Origin: Hofstenia miamia
Lineage: Eukaryota > Xenacoelomorpha > Acoela
Direction of reading: 5' to 3'
Assembly: GCA_004352715.1 (NCBI GenBank)
Contig: SCFE01000019.1
Span: 531,228 to 595,227, forward strand
Length of the DNA: 64,000 nt
Positions 61,563-64,000 of this stretch are shown in pieces; position 1 is the first letter of the stretch, and each line of letters opens with the position of its first letter. The notes beneath the pieces are model-generated. The model saw only the letters and a list, made by a program, of their open reading frames with translations. It made no database searches and was not told where the DNA came from. The position numbers and the translations under genes were made by a program.

Positions 61563-61763
61563 TAAAAAATTGAAGACTAAGTTATGATGTAAAAATTTTA
61601 AAGAATACTGATGCAAAATATCCTAAAATCACTGAAAGCATTCTAATTAGATTATTTCAACCAAGTCTAAATACAAAAGATGATTACATACGTAAATTAT
61701 TAAGATTTAGCGAAATAAATTATTATAAAATCAAGTAAAAATTAGAGGGAATTATTTGTAAAA

Positions 61764-61788
61764 CTGACGATGACTTTGTAAGTCGAAA
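61764..61788 (+). ncRNA. Hammerhead-ribozyme-like core, Penelope copy 3 (3' end)
   Basis: CTGACGA at 61764-61770, a perfect 5-bp helix GACTT-TGT-AAGTC at 61772-61784, then GAAA at 61785-61788. This is an exact match to the conserved hammerhead core CUGANGA...GAAA. Helix I and helix III partners are not obvious by eye; the copy may be truncated or use the minimal helix III known in Penelope hammerheads. Confidence 0.6.
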
Positions 61789-62689
61789 TATATTTGACGT
61801 TTTTGTTAAAATTTTCAAAGTAAATCTGTTGATAGTATGACTGTAGTCTATGACTATTATTGGGTTACGTAATTCACTGCGACACATTACAATTTAACTG
61901 CTGTAGTGCGATTGTAAACCAATAGTAGCCATACCCAATCTAACAAAATCAGGTTTTGACTTAAGATTCACTTAGGAACCTCATTATTGATCCAGTGTCG
62001 ACAAAACCTTTGGCAGTATGTTCGTTGATTTGCATATTAACTAAAGTTTTGGAAGAATCTTCCTGAGTAGTACTTGTAGTAGCTAAAGTATTTGAATTAG
62101 TATTTTGGATAACTGAACATTTAAAACTTGATTTACAACCAGTTATCCTTCAATTATTACATGATACTTATTTTTTGGATTTCGTGAATTTCCACAAAAC
62201 TAAAAAGAATCTTTAGCAGCAGCCAAGTATACATCATCACTGTAGTTATCTGAATCACTAGGAGTTGTTGTTGATGCTGTTACAGAATGGTAACAGTTGA
62301 AAATTTCGGATGATTTCTGGGCTTGTTCTAGAGCCCTAGCCTGGTTATATGCAGATCTTAAATCGATAAAGTAGTTTTCTAGCAGTCTCGATCTAATGGA
62401 GTTGTCTTGGAGCGCATTAATGAATTCGTCATGGATAGATTAATCAGCATGTTCTTCAGCAGTAACTGCCTTAAAATTACAATCTTTGCTTAAAGGCTTT
62501 AGCACTTGCTTATATTGGTCTAAGCTTTCGCCACTTTGCTGCTTGTGTGAGGTTGAGATGACGAGCAAATATCTCGTTTTTAGACTTCACATACAACTTC
62601 TTAAGAATGTTTATAGCAGAGTTCTATTCTGAACAATCAGTCACATAGTCGTATACAGAAGGAGAAATGTAATAAGATAAGAGATTCTA

Positions 62690-64000
62690 TATTCAGATAA
62701 ATGTTTACAATTCAATAACTGATAATTTGTCTGAATAGGGTCATAAATTACACAAAAATAACGAATCTACAAATCAACATACATTACAAAAAGTAACAAT
62801 TCTTACAGGCTATGGATGAATTACTTTATATTGCTATTTTAATTACGAGTTATCGTATAGTCATTGTTGTAAAATTTAAATCCTAGCCATGATGTACCTG
62901 AAATATATTTTTGCTTAAAGAAGACTTTTAAACGCTTTTAAAAGGTTTCAATTTTTCAATGCTTTTAATTTCTTTAGGTAGCGAATTGCGAAATTAATAA
63001 GATTTTTTCAGTTTTAGATAATCAAGGAATTAATTGCATTTTATAGATTCCTTAAAGATGAAATTTAAAGGACTTGGAATGATATCTGCAGTCATTTTAA
63101 GAGCCCATGAGGGGATATTTTAGGGACCACTTGATTTGTTGGTCTTAAGTTTAAAAATCGATTTAATAATTTCATAGGTAGTTGAGAATCGGAAATAAAA
63201 TTCAGGTGTAAAGATTTTGTGTGAGAGGTTTTTCTATTTAATAAGGGGGCCGTTGTATTTTCCCAAGTTGACAAGTCTTGTTTAATTCATTAGAAATTTC
63301 TAAATTGTCGGTAAGATTATTTTCATTTGGATCTTTAATCACATCAATTGAGTTTGATTTAGATCGCTTAAAATTTGTGATTTCTTTTATTAGTTTACAT
63401 TTTGACTTTCATTTGGAAGAAACGTCCACTCATTTTTGATAAATTCATTGAATGCCCTACGAGATGCAATATTCGAGGCATTTCTGGGCTTTTTTATAGG
63501 CAGCAAAGTTCTTGTTAGTGCGAGAATTTATAAAATGTTTATATACTATGTTCTTTTCGCGAATAAAAGCTTCACAAATGTCAGATACCCAGGGTTTGTT
63601 AGAAAAAGTAGTTTGCTTTGCATTTGGTTGTGGATTTAACCATTATTTTCCTTTCAGGGTAAAATCTGTTGAGATAAAATTCAAATTCAAAAATGTCAAG
63701 ATTTTTTTAGAATTTCATTTATATTTGATGCAGAATATATCGGAAACCAATTTTCTGATGAGAGGGATGACTTAAAATTATTAATATTTTCAATACACTT
63801 TTCACGAGTTTTAATCCATTTCATGGTAATTTTTCGGGGTTGAATGAGAAGACTTTTGAAATTTGATAGATGTAAAACAGTGATCAGAGAATGGGCATTC
63901 AGAAGAGGTGTACTGGAAGTGTGTATTATTGTTTTCAGCTAATGCAATGTAGTCAATTAGAGTCCTACTCGAGGATGTGATTCTAGTAGGCAATGTTTTA
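62690..64000 (-). pseudogene. Non-LTR retrotransposon remnants, block A (endonuclease and RT start)
   Basis: On the minus strand: PTRITSSSRTLIDYIALAEN with CPFSDHCF (C-terminal part of an AP-like endonuclease, 63811-63993 and running off the window end), a linker KPWVSDICEAFIREKNIVYK (about 63540-63600), and an RT N-terminal stretch (LLNRFLNLRPTNQ, about 63100-63170). A piece at about 62990 reads RNSLPKEIKSIEKLKPFKS, like a LINE C-terminus, so internal deletion or a second copy is likely. A short stretch at 62675-62720 resembles 58145-58190 in block B. Confidence 0.65.

Larger units (their letters stand above)
60660..61815 (+). mobile_element. Penelope-like retroelement copy 3, inserted in gypsy-type RT
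   Basis: 5'-truncated: it starts inside the RT with QRYMDEIHNVKSGK (motif C, near 60710-60750), continues with IYKKPLDTGLF and a connector (60891-61133), and a GIY-YIG-like segment VIYKIQCTCGEDYIG at about 61228-61275. The 3' end carries a hammerhead-like core. It lies between the TINRFT and LLDAYPLP parts of the host element's RT, in opposite orientation. Contains an assembly gap with duplicated flanks. Confidence 0.82.
59060..62680 (-). mobile_element. Ty3/gypsy-type LTR retrotransposon, broken and interrupted
   Basis: Read on the minus strand from high to low coordinates: gag-like region (about 62330-62660), aspartic protease KGFVDTGS (DTGS at 61988-61999), RT beginning (DYSHTINRFT, near 61825-61855), an inserted Penelope element, RT continuation (AYPLPRIDDLV near 60620-60660, DLRSAYHQIEL, YLDDIT at 60428-60445), RNase H (about 59830-60080, EKEAFAIVDALRKW), integrase (SDRGSAFISKDLHNFLLQHG near 59600-59670) and a basic tail (RRSSSQIKKPDRLE, about 59080-59130). 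Multiple stops and frameshifts make it dead. No matching LTR pair was found. Confidence 0.82.

Noticed and set aside
1-64000. CRISPR arrays, operons, riboswitches, rRNA or tRNA genes
   Set aside because: None seen; the window is nuclear animal DNA and the repeats present are microsatellites and transposons.

Overview
This is a window of AT-rich nuclear DNA from an invertebrate animal. It has many (TA)n microsatellites, four assembly gaps, and long introns full of decayed transposons. I see no bacterial-style gene organisation, rRNA, CRISPR array or convincing tRNA gene. The taxon cannot be fixed from the sequence. Introns as short as 42-48 nt and a strong preference for TAG splice acceptors argue against a vertebrate.

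Positions 2444-55160 (+ strand) hold one gene that I assembled exon by exon: a SHANK/ProSAP synaptic scaffold. Nineteen coding exons join with compatible phases into an open reading frame of about 1,006 aa (1,013 aa if exon 18 uses its upstream acceptor). Domain order is that of SHANK: SPN/ubiquitin-like N-terminus (exons 1-4), ankyrin repeats (exons 5-10), linker (exon 11), SH3 (exons 12-13), PDZ (exons 14-16), a short Ser/Pro-rich region with a possible Homer ligand PPPTF (exons 17-19), and a SAM domain that ends at the stop codon. Introns range from 42 nt to about 12.4 kb.

The introns are a transposon graveyard. Intron 2 has a 1.6 kb element with hAT-like ends and a mariner-like interior. 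Intron 3 has a hAT-like MITE. Intron 6 has a possible hAT-like MITE. Intron 7 has an unexplained minus-strand ORF. Intron 8 (12.4 kb) has two Penelope-like elements tail to tail, a LINE fragment, another MITE, two hAT C-terminal remnants, a piggyBac-like C-terminus and a 200-bp foldback MITE. Introns 10 and 12 hold two inverted copies of an unclassified repeat. Intron 18 has a complete but broken Tc1-like element and a LINE 3' end with an (ATT)n tail.

From about 57.4 kb to the end of the window there is a nest of retroelements: non-LTR (LINE) pieces on the minus strand flank a broken Ty3/gypsy-type element, which is itself split inside its reverse transcriptase by a 5'-truncated Penelope-like element. 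Two Penelope copies carry hammerhead-ribozyme-like core sequences at their 3' ends.

I did not find a clearly new biological system. The items most worth checking are the hammerhead-like cores, the divergent SH3 domain and candidate Homer motif in SHANK, the TAG acceptor bias, the composite hAT/mariner element, and the nested retroelements.
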